Made by a program: the position numbers and the translations under genes. Below the pieces are notes generated by a model. The model was not told the DNA's origin and ran no database searches. It saw only the letters and a program-made list of their open reading frames with translations. A stretch of DNA of 64,000 bases from Microvirga soli (GTDB taxonomy: Bacteria > Pseudomonadota > Alphaproteobacteria > Rhizobiales > Beijerinckiaceae): NCBI RefSeq assembly GCF_016734765.1, contig NZ_JAERQE010000001.1:248001-312000 (forward strand), given 5' to 3'. Positions 8,851-17,029 of the stretch are shown here, piece by piece. Numbering within the stretch: position 1 is the first letter of the stretch; each line of letters starts with the position of its first letter.

Positions 8851-10386
8851 ATGATTGGGTACACATCATCTGGATCACGCCGTTTCATCACTGAATTGCT
8901 GACCACCACATTCCTCAGCCTCGCGCTTCTCGGCTCTGCGGCTGCACAGGATCCTCCCCGCATCGCTTCTGGCGCAGAGGCAGAGAGCAGCCCTCTCGAC
9001 AGCGTCCCTGCGGCGAGGGACCTGCAGAATCTGCTCCCGCTTCTGCTGACCTCCTCGGATCGGCGTCAGCTTGCAGCCGACCTCGAGGGCTCGATCCGCA
9101 AGGGTGACCTGAAGGCGGCAGAAACCAGTCTCAACACAGCCATCGAGGTCGGCACGCTTGCGATCGTACTCTCCGACCATCTGAGCAATCCGAACCTGCT
9201 CAAGGCGCTGCAGGACCTCAACGTTCAAGCATCTGCTCATGCGCCACCGATGCAGGCTTCTGCAGCGGCTTCTGCAGAGACTTCACCGGGGGCTTGCACG
9301 ACAACTGCCGATATCAGCAATGCCAACTTGGCCGAACTCCAAGACGCTCTCGAGCAGGAACGATCTTATAGCGGCATGGTCTCTCAGACCCTGACGGCCC
9401 TGATGCAGGAGCACAACGCTCTTGCTGCTCGGCTCGAGGCGGACACAACTTCTCAAGATGTTAAATCGGCAGAGATGCAGCAGGCCTTGCAGCGGGAGCA
9501 GGATCGCAGCGGAACCCTTGAGCAGGAAGTGGAGAGGCTGAAGGAGGAGTACCGAACCCTGCAGGCTGCCAAGGAGCAGGCCTCCGTTCCGGCGGCTGTT
9601 ACCACGTCGGACGATCAACTGCGGCAGGAGCGCGAACAAAAAGACCTGGCGGAGCGTCAGCTCGCCGGTGCTCTCAAGGATCTGAAGGAGCTGCAGGGTC
9701 TCAAGGACGAGATCGTGGCTTCGACAACAACCCGGATGGCCGAGTTGGAGAAGGCCCTGGCACGCGCCCAGATGCGGGACGATATGCTGACGCAGGAGCT
9801 GACCGCGACCGGTGACGAGCTGCGTACCCTCAAGGAGCCTCGTCAGCCGGGTCCCGCTCCTGTGGTGTTCCGGCTTGCATCAACGGGCGCGGAGCCGCCC
9901 TTGAGCGCACCGCAGCCGGAGGCCGTTCCTGCGCCGGCAGCTCAAGCGAACCTGCTGCCACCTGAGAGCCTGCCGGCTGCTCAGGACGCCACATCGTCAT
10001 TGCCCGTCAAGGTTCCTGCCCCCGTGGTCGTCGCGGCCTTGCCGAACAGCATGTCACCTTTGCCCATGACGAGCGTGCCGCCGATCAGCGGCGAAACTTC
10101 GGTTAAGGCCGAGCCCGCCAAGACGGACGACCGGCTCGTCTCCCGTGCCGAGGAGCTCTTGCATAAAGGCGACGTGAGCGGCGCACGCCTCGTTCTCGAA
10201 CGCGCGCTTGCGAACGGCCATGCTCGTGCGGCATTCCTGCTGGCCGAAACCTTCGATCCCAATGTGCTCTCGAAGCTCGGCACGATGGGGCTCAAGGGCG
10301 ATGCGGCGAAGGCGCGGGAGTTCTACACGCAGGCGCAGGCCTTAGGGATGGTTCAGGCCCGGGAGCGGCTGGAGGCTTTGCGATAG
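8851..10386 (+). CDS. Secreted coiled-coil protein with C-terminal Sel1/TPR-like repeats
   Basis: 511 residues, start ATG at 8851 behind AGGAGG. Signal peptide about 1-33 ending AAAQ. Residues about 155-330 are a long Glu/Gln/Leu-rich coiled coil (LQDALEQERSYSGMVSQTL, MQQALQREQDRSGTLEQEV). Then comes a Pro/Ala-rich spacer, and the last 85 residues form two or three Sel1/TPR-like helix pairs (ARLVLERALANGHARAAFLLAE, AKAREFYTQAQALG). Periplasmic, probably a scaffold. Its position directly after the TAXI gene suggests a shared process, but no function is known to me. Confidence 0.75.
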   Translation: MIGYTSSGSRRFITELLTTTFLSLALLGSAAAQDPPRIASGAEAESSPLDSVPAARDLQNLLPLLLTSSDRRQLAADLEGSIRKGDLKAAETSLNTAIEVGTLAIVLSDHLSNPNLLKALQDLNVQASAHAPPMQASAAASAETSPGACTTTADISNANLAELQDALEQERSYSGMVSQTLTALMQEHNALAARLEADTTSQDVKSAEMQQALQREQDRSGTLEQEVERLKEEYRTLQAAKEQASVPAAVTTSDDQLRQEREQKDLAERQLAGALKDLKELQGLKDEIVASTTTRMAELEKALARAQMRDDMLTQELTATGDELRTLKEPRQPGPAPVVFRLASTGAEPPLSAPQPEAVPAPAAQANLLPPESLPAAQDATSSLPVKVPAPVVVAALPNSMSPLPMTSVPPISGETSVKAEPAKTDDRLVSRAEELLHKGDVSGARLVLERALANGHARAAFLLAETFDPNVLSKLGTMGLKGDAAKAREFYTQAQALGMVQARERLEALR

Positions 10387-10414
10387 AGGCGTAAAGGTGA
10401 GAGGTGCCCGGATC

Positions 10415-10672
10415 TTAGAACGGCACCCACTCGCCGCCCTCGGTGAGCGAGTCTACGGCGCGCTCCAGGGCTGTGCCGGCATCGAGCAGCTGCTGGGCGG
10501 TCTGCTGGATCTGCAAGGGAGGGCCCGGTAGGCCGGCCACGTGCTCCGTCAGCTCCCGCACCCGCTCGATCAGCTCGATGAGATCGGCCGCGAGCGTCGC
10601 CCGCTCCTCTGCCTCAGTGGCAATGGACCGGCCCGGCTTCAGGCGGGGGGCGAGAGGGATCACGTTCGACAT
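10415..10672 (-). CDS. Small hypothetical helical protein
   Basis: 85 residues from the ATG at 10672 (MSNVIPLAPRLKPGRS). An upstream in-frame start would add 21 residues that look non-coding. The body is mostly helical and acidic (ADLIELIERVRELTEHVAGL). The short N-terminal MSNVIPLAPR segment is a style seen in small alphaproteobacterial proteins. No domain recognised. The ribosome site is weak. It converges on the secreted coiled-coil gene. Confidence 0.5.
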   Translation of the reverse strand: MSNVIPLAPRLKPGRSIATEAEERATLAADLIELIERVRELTEHVAGLPGPPLQIQQTAQQLLDAGTALERAVDSLTEGGEWVPF

Positions 10673-10823
10673 GGGTTGAAAGTCTTCTTTTGTTCTGCCG
10701 AGGGCAATGGAGTGCCCCTGCGTGATCCACAGCAAACCGCAGCCATAAGGCCAGCCAAGCTGTCTGGCGACTCCTTTTTACAGAGGCGCCGCTCCCTGGA
10801 CAGCTTCAGCTCAATGGCTTGAC

Positions 10824-10858
10824 TCCATTATCTTGGAATTACATTCTAGTTTAATGGA
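10824..10858. promoter_or_regulatory. Concentric dyad over the start codon of the XRE-cupin gene
   Basis: Outer arms TCCATTA (10824-10830) and TAATGGA (10852-10858), inner arms GAAT (10836-10839) and ATTC (10843-10846), both centred on 10841; with 10834/10848 this gives 12 of 17 complementary pairs. The right arm contains the ATG at 10854. TTGACT at 10819-10824 is a plausible -35 hexamer overlapping the left arm. The arrangement suggests autorepression by the encoded HTH protein. Confidence 0.6.
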
Positions 10859-11453
10859 TGAAATCCCGGACATCAGCACCCATCTGGCCCTTCGCCTCCG
10901 CGACCTCCGCACGGGAGCGGGCATGACGCTCGATGGCTTGGCCGAACGCACAGGCGTCAGCCGCTCCATGATCTCCCTCATTGAGCGTGGCGAGAGCAGC
11001 CCGACGGCGGCCGTTCTCGACAAACTGGCCGCAGGGCTTGGCGTGACGCTTGCGTCCCTGTTCGCCGAGCAGGAGAGCACAGCCGCCTCTCCCCTGTCGC
11101 GGCATGACGATCAGCGGATCTGGCGCGACCCGGAGAGCGGCTACATGCGGCGCAACCTGTCCGCGGCGGGCTTCCCCTCCCCCATCGAACTGGTGGAGGT
11201 GGTCCTTCCGGCCGGTGCGCGGGTGGCCTATGATACCGGGCAGCGGGCTACGACTGTTCATCAGCAGATCTGGATCATCGAGGGCGCCATCACGCTCACT
11301 CTCGGGGATGAGACCTATCGTCTTGGCACCGGCGACTGCCTTTCCATGCGCCTCGACCAACCGATCGTTTTTCGCAACCTGACCGATGACCCTGCCCGCT
11401 ATGTGGTGGCGCTTGCCACCGACCCACGCGCCAGCACCAGTCTTCACCGATGA
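10854..11453 (+). CDS. XRE-family regulator with C-terminal cupin domain
   Basis: 199 residues. The N-terminal HTH_3 domain (about 10-65) reads LRDLRTGAGMTLDGLAERTGVSRSMISLIERGESSPT, the conserved core of this group. A C-terminal cupin barrel (about 115-190) contains GARVAYDTGQRATTVHQQIWIIEGAITLTLGDETYRLGTGD, a likely small-molecule sensor. The ATG at 10854 is preferred over an upstream TTG at 10833. No Shine-Dalgarno is visible, and the dyad sits over the start. A GNAT acetyltransferase follows 10 bases downstream, so the regulator probably controls that pair. XRE-cupin plus GNAT is a common arrangement in amino-acid or antibiotic-analogue detoxification; specificity unknown. Confidence 0.88.
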   Translation: MDEIPDISTHLALRLRDLRTGAGMTLDGLAERTGVSRSMISLIERGESSPTAAVLDKLAAGLGVTLASLFAEQESTAASPLSRHDDQRIWRDPESGYMRRNLSAAGFPSPIELVEVVLPAGARVAYDTGQRATTVHQQIWIIEGAITLTLGDETYRLGTGDCLSMRLDQPIVFRNLTDDPARYVVALATDPRASTSLHR

Positions 11454-11463
11454 GACACAGCCT

Positions 11464-12003
11464 ATGAGAGAGCCCGTCACCATCCGTCCGCTCACCCCGC
11501 AGGACGCTCACGAGCACATCGCCGCCCTATCGGCCGTGTTGATCGACTGCGTCGAAGGCGGCGCCTCGGTCAGCTTCATGCTGCCCCTCACCCAAGAGCG
11601 AGCCGATGCCTTCTGGCAGGGGGTTGCCGAGGGTGTCGCCGCCGGAGAGCGGATCCTGCTCGTCGCTCAAGACCCCTCCAGCGGCATGATTGTCGGCACG
11701 GTCCAAGTCATCCTCAAGCAGCCGGAGAACCAGCCCCACCGGGCCGATATCGCCAAGATGCTCGTTCACAGCCAGGCCCGAAGGCAGGGGGTCGGGGCCG
11801 CCCTGATGCGGGCGGCCGAAGAGGCGGCGGCAGAAGCCGGCAAGACCGTGCTCGTGCTCGATACGGTGACCGGCAGTGACGGGGAGCGTCTGTATGAGCG
11901 GGCCGGCTGGGTGAAGTCGGGCATCATCCCGAACTATGCCCTTTGGCCCAAGGGCGGGTTCTGCGACACGACCGTGTTCTACAAGCAGATTTCCGCCGCC
12001 TGA
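11464..12003 (+). CDS. GNAT-family N-acetyltransferase
   Basis: 179 residues from the ATG at 11464, 10 bases after the XRE-cupin stop. Motif A of the GNAT fold, the acetyl-CoA pyrophosphate loop, is HSQARRQGVGAALMRAAEEAA; motif B follows as DTVTGSDGERLYERAGWVKSG. The substrate is not predictable. The short gap implies co-transcription with the regulator. Long antisense open frames here are shadows. Confidence 0.87.
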   Translation: MREPVTIRPLTPQDAHEHIAALSAVLIDCVEGGASVSFMLPLTQERADAFWQGVAEGVAAGERILLVAQDPSSGMIVGTVQVILKQPENQPHRADIAKMLVHSQARRQGVGAALMRAAEEAAAEAGKTVLVLDTVTGSDGERLYERAGWVKSGIIPNYALWPKGGFCDTTVFYKQISAA

Positions 12004-12108
12004 CCGCCACCTTCGGTGGGGCCCATGATTGCACTCGGCGGGCGTCCGTCCTATGCCTGACATCCTGAACCATCCTGCCCTGCCGTCATCACCACCAGAC
12101 TGATCATC

Positions 12109-12876
12109 ATGGAATTGTCCACTGCGGCGCTGCTGGCCGCCTCGGGCCTTGCGGCCGGCCTCGTCAACGCCATTGCGGGCGGCGGCACCTTCTTCACCTT
12201 CTCGGCCCTCGTCGCCGCCGGTCTTCCGCCGGTTGTGGCCAATGCCACCAGCGCGGTGGCCGTCACGCCGGCGAATCTCTCCAGCGCCTGGGCCTACCGA
12301 CGGGAACTCGCGGCGAATGCCCGGCGCTTTGCGGCGCTGGGCATCGTCAGCCTCATCGGCGGCCTGGGCGGCGCCTACATCCTCACCGTCACCAACAACG
12401 ATGCCTTCCGGCAGCTCGTGCCGTGGCTGCTGCTCTTTGCCACCGTGCTCTTTGCCGCAAGCCCGAAGATCGTCGCGCTGGCGCGGGCCATCGGCAAACA
12501 AGAAGGCGATCATCCGTCCACGAAAGCGTGGGCTGCCGGTCTCGCATTCCAGACGGGTGTTGCCGTCTATGGCGGCTTCTTCGGCGCCGGCATGGGCATC
12601 GTCATGCTGGCGGCGCTCGCCATCACCGAGGGCGACGACTTCCATCTGATCAACTCCGCCAAGCATCTCTGCTCGACGCTGATCCAGTTGGTTGCTGTTG
12701 TATTGTTCGTGGTAGCAGGTCTCGTGAGCTGGCCTGAGACGATCATCGTCGGCGCAGCCTCGGTGATCGGTGGTTATCTCGGCGTGGTGTTCGGTCGCCG
12801 TCTGCCGGCGAGCATGATCCGCTGGCTCGTGATTGCAGTCGGCGCCGCACTGACACTGTATTTCTTTATTCGCTGA
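12109..12876 (+). CDS. TauE/SafE-family anion exporter
   Basis: 255 residues, almost entirely hydrophobic, with about eight membrane segments. The hallmark N-terminal motif AAGLVNAIAGGGTFFTF and its second-half repeat YGGFFGAGMGIVMLAALAI identify TauE/SafE (DUF81) proteins, exporters of sulfite, sulfoacetate or other organosulfur anions. Placement before cysK and the yeeE-type gene fits a sulfur theme, though the regulator-GNAT pair lies just upstream. ATG at 12109. Confidence 0.88.
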   Translation: MELSTAALLAASGLAAGLVNAIAGGGTFFTFSALVAAGLPPVVANATSAVAVTPANLSSAWAYRRELAANARRFAALGIVSLIGGLGGAYILTVTNNDAFRQLVPWLLLFATVLFAASPKIVALARAIGKQEGDHPSTKAWAAGLAFQTGVAVYGGFFGAGMGIVMLAALAITEGDDFHLINSAKHLCSTLIQLVAVVLFVVAGLVSWPETIIVGAASVIGGYLGVVFGRRLPASMIRWLVIAVGAALTLYFFIR

Positions 12877-12997
12877 ATTCGATAACCATATTCGAAATAG
12901 CGCGACCCCGAGCGGCTTTTTGCCGGCCGCTGCCCGATTCACGCCACAACCATGCTCCTTCCTGCACGTCTCGATTCTGAGTTGTCGCAAAAAGGAA

Positions 12998-13456
12998 ATG
13001 ACCGTGGCTGAATCCCAAAACATGTCAGGACTCGATGGAACGCAATCGGTGAGCGCCCTCGGCCTGCGGTGGGCTGCCTTGCGCGGCATGCTGAACTCGC
13101 CGCTGATCATGGTCGAGGAACAGCGGCCGCTGCGGGATGAATTGTTGCGCGAATTGTCCACGATCGAGCAGGATTTCAGCGATCTGCCGTCGCGCAACAC
13201 GATGGAAGTCTCGGCGAAACTCGACATCGCGAAATCGGCTTTGCGCGAGCGCGTTCAGAACGGAGAAACCTGGCTCATCGATCTGATCGACAGCATCCAG
13301 GCCGATCTGCATTCGCTTCACGCAAAGGCACCGACTGCGGCAACCCATTCGACTGGTCGCTCGCCCGCCAATCTCAGCCGCCCGCAGCAGCAGCGCGCTG
13401 AGGAAACGGCCAATACACCTTCAACTGCGGAGACGAGCACGTCGTCCGCCGCCTGA
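12998..13456 (+). CDS. Hypothetical helical protein with disordered tail
   Basis: 152 residues from the ATG at 12998 behind AAAGGAA. The central part (about 20-110) is helical (SALGLRWAALRGMLNSPLIM, TIEQDFSDLPSRNTMEVSAK); the last 40 residues are Ser/Thr/Ala/Gln-rich and likely disordered. I recognise no family. It stands alone between the TauE gene and the convergent cysK. Confidence 0.55.
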   Translation: MTVAESQNMSGLDGTQSVSALGLRWAALRGMLNSPLIMVEEQRPLRDELLRELSTIEQDFSDLPSRNTMEVSAKLDIAKSALRERVQNGETWLIDLIDSIQADLHSLHAKAPTAATHSTGRSPANLSRPQQQRAEETANTPSTAETSTSSAA

Positions 13457-13464
13457 TGAAAATA

Positions 13465-13494
13465 GGCCGCGTCTGATCCTTTTCAGGCGCGGCC
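13465..13494. terminator. Hairpin between convergent genes, best oriented for cysK
   Basis: A 12-bp stem: GGCCGCG (13465-13471), T·G wobble, CTGA (13473-13476), loop TCCTTT, TCAG (13483-13486), CGCGGCC (13488-13494). Read on the minus strand it is followed by TATTTTC, fitting termination of cysK. Confidence 0.6.
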
Positions 13495-13523
13495 CATGAC
13501 TGCAGGCGCGCAACGTTGCTGCG

Positions 13524-14555
13524 CTACACGAGCCCGGGATCGATTGTGCTCTTCCTCTCGAGCCATGCGGGAACGGGCAGGTTCTTGCCGCGCAGGAACT
13601 CCGGATTGAACAGCTTCGACTGGTAGCGCGTGCCGTAGTCGCACAGCACGGTAACGATGGTATGCCCGGGCCCAAGCTGCCTCGCGAGCCGGATCGCACC
13701 CGCAACATTGATGCCGGACGATCCTCCGAGGCAGAGCCCCTCATGCTCGAGCAGATCGAAGATGATCGGCAGCGCCTCCTCGTCCGGAATCTGGAACGCC
13801 ACATCGATGGGCGCGCCTTCCAGGTTCTGCGTCACCCGTCCCTGACCGATCCCTTCGGTGATCGACGTGCCGGTCGCCTTGAGCTCGCCCGTCTGAACCC
13901 AGTTTGCGATAGCGGAGCCCATGGGATCGGAAAGCGCAATCGTGATCTTCGCGTTGCGCTCCTTCAACGCCATGCCGACGCCGGCGAGCGTCCCGCCCGT
14001 GCCGACCGCACTGACGAAGCCGTCGACCTTGCCGCCCGTCTGCTCCCAGATTTCCGGTCCCGTGGTTTCGATATGCGCCTGCCGGTTGGCCACATTGTCG
14101 AACTGGTTGGCCCAGATGGCGCCGTTCGGCTCTTCTTTTGCCAAGCGCTCCGCCAGGCGCCCTGAGACCTTCACATAGTTGTTGGGATTGGCATAAGGCA
14201 CCGCCGGCACTTCGATCAGCTCGGCGCCGGCCAGGCGCAGCATGTCCTTCTTCTCCTGGCTTTGGGTTTCCGGGATCACGATCACGGTCCTGAAGCCCAT
14301 GGCATTGGCGACGAGAGCCAGGCCGATCCCGGTATTGCCCGCCGTGCCCTCAACGATGACTCCGCCCGGGCGCAAAGCTCCACGCCTGACCGCGTCCTGG
14401 ATGATGAAGAGAGCCGCGCGGTCCTTCACCGACTGTCCGGGGTTCATGAACTCGGCCTTGCCGAGAATCGTGCAGCCGGTGAGTTCCGATGCCTGGCGGA
14501 GCTTGATGAGCGGCGTGTTGCCGATGGCGTGGGGAACGTCAGGCTGGATCGTCAT
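13524..14555 (-). CDS. cysK: Cysteine synthase (O-acetylserine sulfhydrylase)
   Basis: 343 residues. Fold-type II PLP enzyme: N-terminal IGNTPLIKL, PLP-binding Lys44 in NPGQSVKDRAA, substrate loop EGTAGNTGIGLA, phosphate-binding GTGGTLAG, and SSGINVAGAIRLA toward the end. It makes L-cysteine from O-acetylserine and sulfide in the cytoplasm. Slightly longer than E. coli CysK, with a C-terminal extension, as in the alphaproteobacterial cysteine synthase A group. Divergent from a YeeE-type sulfur transporter, with two dyads between them, so the pair is probably co-regulated by sulfur status. Confidence 0.93.
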   Translation of the reverse strand: MTIQPDVPHAIGNTPLIKLRQASELTGCTILGKAEFMNPGQSVKDRAALFIIQDAVRRGALRPGGVIVEGTAGNTGIGLALVANAMGFRTVIVIPETQSQEKKDMLRLAGAELIEVPAVPYANPNNYVKVSGRLAERLAKEEPNGAIWANQFDNVANRQAHIETTGPEIWEQTGGKVDGFVSAVGTGGTLAGVGMALKERNAKITIALSDPMGSAIANWVQTGELKATGTSITEGIGQGRVTQNLEGAPIDVAFQIPDEEALPIIFDLLEHEGLCLGGSSGINVAGAIRLARQLGPGHTIVTVLCDYGTRYQSKLFNPEFLRGKNLPVPAWLERKSTIDPGLV

Positions 14556-14641
14556 CAGGTCATACCTCGTTGCGGGAAAGCGCTTCGTCCTCGGTGTAGG
14601 AACGCATAGCGAAGGCTATTTCCATAATCACATCGATTATA

Positions 14642-14663
14642 TGTAATTACCAAGCTAATTACA
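14642..14663. promoter_or_regulatory. Perfect 8-bp dyad in the cysK/yeeE divergent region
   Basis: TGTAATTA (14642-14649), six-base spacer, TAATTACA (14656-14663), in an AT-rich island about 87 bases from the cysK start. A good candidate operator for a dimeric regulator of both genes; the regulator is not known. Confidence 0.65.
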
Positions 14664-14668
14664 CATCT

Positions 14669-14692
14669 TGACGTTCTTTATAACGAACGTCA
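14669..14692. promoter_or_regulatory. Second dyad in the cysK/yeeE divergent region
   Basis: TGACGTTC (14669-14676), eight-base spacer TTTATAAC, GAACGTCA (14685-14692). It differs in sequence from the neighbouring TGTAATTA dyad, implying another regulator or a hairpin in the yeeE leader. TATAAC inside the spacer could serve as the -10 of the yeeE-side promoter. Confidence 0.55.
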
Positions 14693-14756
14693 TGTTGGTT
14701 GTGCAAGGTGCACGAGGCACTTGGCATCTCCTTTCCACGCAGCTTTAGGAATCACC

Positions 14757-15992
14757 ATGTCCAGCTCTGCAGTGGCATCGCCTCTTTCTCTAGGAAACCG
14801 CGCGAGCCTGACCATCAACGCTCCGGCCACCTTTGCGGCTGCAGCCGGGATCATCGGTGGCGCAGCCCTGCTGGGCGCCATCATCAATCCGCGACAGGCG
14901 GCGCTGTACGTGCTCGGGGCGGCGCTCGGCCTCGTGCTCTATCATGCAGCCTTCGGCTTCACCTCGGCCTGGCGCGTCTTCATCGCGGACCGCCGCGGCG
15001 AGGGTCTGCGCGCCCAGATGGTGATGCTCGCCATCGCGTCCGTGCTGTTCTTCCCCGTTCTCGCTGCAGGCACCCTGTTCGGCCAGCCTGTCGCCGGCAA
15101 CGTGTCGCCGGCAGGCATCGGCGTGGTGTTCGGCGCCTTCATCTTCGGCATCGGCATGCAGCTCGGCGGCGGCTGCGCCTCCGGCACGCTCTATACAGTG
15201 GGCGGCGGCTCCACCCGCATGCTGATCACGTTGGCTGCCTTCATCGCCGGCTCTGCCATCGGCGCCGCGCACCTGCACTGGTGGGTGGCGTTGCCGAGCC
15301 TGCCGGCCATCTCGATCATCAAGGCCTGGGGTCCCTGGACGGCACTCGCCTTCCAGCTCGCCCTCTTCGGTCTCATTGCGGCCGTCACGGTGGTGTTCGA
15401 GAAGCGCCGGCACGGTCGTCTGATCACGGCCGACCCGTCGCCGCGCCAGGGACTTGCCCGCTTCCTGCGCGGCCCCTGGCCCATCGTGGCAGGCGCGGTG
15501 GCGCTGGCGCTCCTGAACTTCGTGACGCTCTATCTCGCCGGTCGTCCCTGGGGTGTAACCTCGGCCTTCGCCCTGTGGGGCTCGAAGATCGCGGCCACCA
15601 TCGGCTTCGACGTGGCGAGCTGGCCCTACTGGTCGTCGCCGGCCCGTCAGGCGGAGCTCACCGGCAGCATCTTCAACGACATCACGACGTTGATGGATTT
15701 CGGCATCATCCTGGGTGCGCTGCTCGCCGCCTCTCTCGCCGGGCGCTTCGCGCCGACGTGGAAGGTTCCTCTGCGCTCGGCCGTCGCTGCCATCGCGGGT
15801 GGCCTGCTCCTCGGCTACGGCGCCCGCCTTGCCTATGGCTGCAACATCGGGGCCTATTTCTCCGGCATTGCGTCTGGCAGCCTGCACGGCTGGGTCTGGC
15901 TCGTCGCGGCCTTTGCCGGCAACGTCCTCGGCACCCGCGTGCGTCCGCTCTTCGGCCTCAAAGTGGAGCGCGTGAAGCTCACCGGCTGCTGA
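14757..15992 (+). CDS. YeeE/YedE-family thiosulfate/sulfur transporter
   Basis: 411 residues with many membrane helices. Two copies of the DUF395 signature are visible: FGIGMQLGGGCASGTLYTVGGGS (residues about 130-152) and GYGARLAYGCNIGAYFSGIASG (about 355-376), each with the conserved Cys used for sulfur relay in YeeE-type thiosulfate importers. The ATG at 14757 has TAGGA seven bases upstream. Divergence from cysteine synthase supports import of reduced sulfur for cysteine synthesis. No TusA-like partner gene is adjacent. Confidence 0.9.
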   Translation: MSSSAVASPLSLGNRASLTINAPATFAAAAGIIGGAALLGAIINPRQAALYVLGAALGLVLYHAAFGFTSAWRVFIADRRGEGLRAQMVMLAIASVLFFPVLAAGTLFGQPVAGNVSPAGIGVVFGAFIFGIGMQLGGGCASGTLYTVGGGSTRMLITLAAFIAGSAIGAAHLHWWVALPSLPAISIIKAWGPWTALAFQLALFGLIAAVTVVFEKRRHGRLITADPSPRQGLARFLRGPWPIVAGAVALALLNFVTLYLAGRPWGVTSAFALWGSKIAATIGFDVASWPYWSSPARQAELTGSIFNDITTLMDFGIILGALLAASLAGRFAPTWKVPLRSAVAAIAGGLLLGYGARLAYGCNIGAYFSGIASGSLHGWVWLVAAFAGNVLGTRVRPLFGLKVERVKLTGC

Positions 15993-16009
15993 ACCCTGCA
16001 CCGGGTTTA

Positions 16010-16047
16010 AAAAAAGGCCTTCCGGTATGCGCCGGAAGGCCTTTTTT
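16010..16047. terminator. Bidirectional rho-independent terminator
   Basis: Perfect 16-bp stem including A- and T-runs: AAAAAAGGCCTTCCGG (16010-16025), loop TATGCG, CCGGAAGGCCTTTTTT (16032-16047). It lies between the converging yeeE-type and oxyR genes and can work in both directions. Confidence 0.92.
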
Positions 16048-16124
16048 GTTTCTGCAAGAAATCCGAATCGCGGCCTGTAGGATGAAGGGTCGAAGCGTCG
16101 CGGCTTATGCCGCAGCCATCCCTC

Positions 16125-17009
16125 TCACCTGACGGATTTGATCAACTCGCCCAAGGCCATGAAGTCACTCGTCCGGGACGAGCTGCGTCGCCAGGCTAGA
16201 CCGACGACACGCATGGGAGCTTCCTCGGGAAACGCGATGAGTGCCACCCGCTGCCGATCGACCTCCGTTTTGGCGCAGAGCTCGGGCAGCAGCGTGATCC
16301 CGTGCCCTGCCGCCACCATCTGCATGATCGTCGTGAGCGAGGCGGCACCGAGCGCCTTGCGTGCCTGCATGTTGGCGATCTGGCAGAACTGAAGCGCCTG
16401 ATCGCGCAGGCAATGCCCTTCCTCCAGCAGCAGCAGGCGCTCCTGCCCGATGCGGCTGCGCAGGTCGCTCTTGCTCCAGTCCGGAGCCGCTTGGCGCTGA
16501 ACGGCGATGAGGAAGCGGTCTTCGAAGAGCGGCATGGTTGCAAGCTGCGGTGAATCGACCGGCAGGGCGACCAACACCGCATCCAGTTCCCCTCGGATCA
16601 GTTCCTCCACCAGGGCATTCGTCTGCGTCTCGCGGATCTGAAGGTCGAGGGTCGGATAATGCGTCGTGACCTGAGTCAGAATGTCCGGCAGCAGGTAAGG
16701 GGCGATCGAGGGAATGATCCCAAGCCGAAGAGGCCCTGTGAGAACGCCCTGATGCTGGCGTGCATAATCGGACAGCTCCCGCACCTGGCTGAGGATGGCC
16801 TCGGACCGTGCCGCGATCTCCTGCCCGGCTGCGGTCATGGCAATGGTGCCGCCACGGCGTTCGACCAGTTCCACACCGAGTTCCCGCTCCAGTTCCTTGA
16901 TCTGCATGGAGAGGGCCGGCTGCGTGACAGCGCATTGTTCGGCCGCCATGCCGAAATGCTTTGTGCGGGACAATGTTTCGAAGTAGCGCAGCTGTCGGAG
17001 GGTGACCAT
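16125..17009 (-). CDS. oxyR: Hydrogen-peroxide sensor OxyR (LysR family)
   Basis: 294 residues from the ATG at 17009. N-terminal LysR HTH (LRQLRYFETLSRTKHFGMAA, VTQPALSMQIKELEREL), then an effector-binding domain. The peroxide-sensing motif GHCLRDQALQFC is present with Cys200 and Cys209, matching Cys199/Cys208 of E. coli OxyR, which form the intramolecular disulfide. Oxidised OxyR activates catalase and peroxidase genes; none lies in this window. A TTG 30 bases upstream is in frame but overlaps a palindrome, so the ATG is preferred. Shine-Dalgarno is weak. Confidence 0.95.
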   Translation of the reverse strand: MVTLRQLRYFETLSRTKHFGMAAEQCAVTQPALSMQIKELERELGVELVERRGGTIAMTAAGQEIAARSEAILSQVRELSDYARQHQGVLTGPLRLGIIPSIAPYLLPDILTQVTTHYPTLDLQIRETQTNALVEELIRGELDAVLVALPVDSPQLATMPLFEDRFLIAVQRQAAPDWSKSDLRSRIGQERLLLLEEGHCLRDQALQFCQIANMQARKALGAASLTTIMQMVAAGHGITLLPELCAKTEVDRQRVALIAFPEEAPMRVVGLAWRRSSSRTSDFMALGELIKSVR

Positions 17010-17010
17010 A

Positions 17011-17029
17011 CGATCAGAATATCTGATCG
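17011..17029. promoter_or_regulatory. Dyad abutting the oxyR start codon
   Basis: CGATCAGA (17011-17018), ATA, TCTGATCG (17022-17029): perfect 8-bp arms separated by three bases, ending one base before the oxyR ATG. The core TCAGAATATCTGA fits the LysR T-N11-A rule with dyad symmetry, so it is a likely autoregulatory site. Confidence 0.65.

Noticed and set aside
12911..12931. AGCGGC/GCCGCT hairpin after the TauE/SafE gene as terminator
   Set aside because: Six-base stem with a nine-base loop and no T-run after it; too weak to list.
14699..16132. 477-codon and 403-codon frames overlapping the YeeE-type gene
   Set aside because: Arg/His/Pro-rich shadow translations; the YeeE frame has two DUF395 signatures and a ribosome site.
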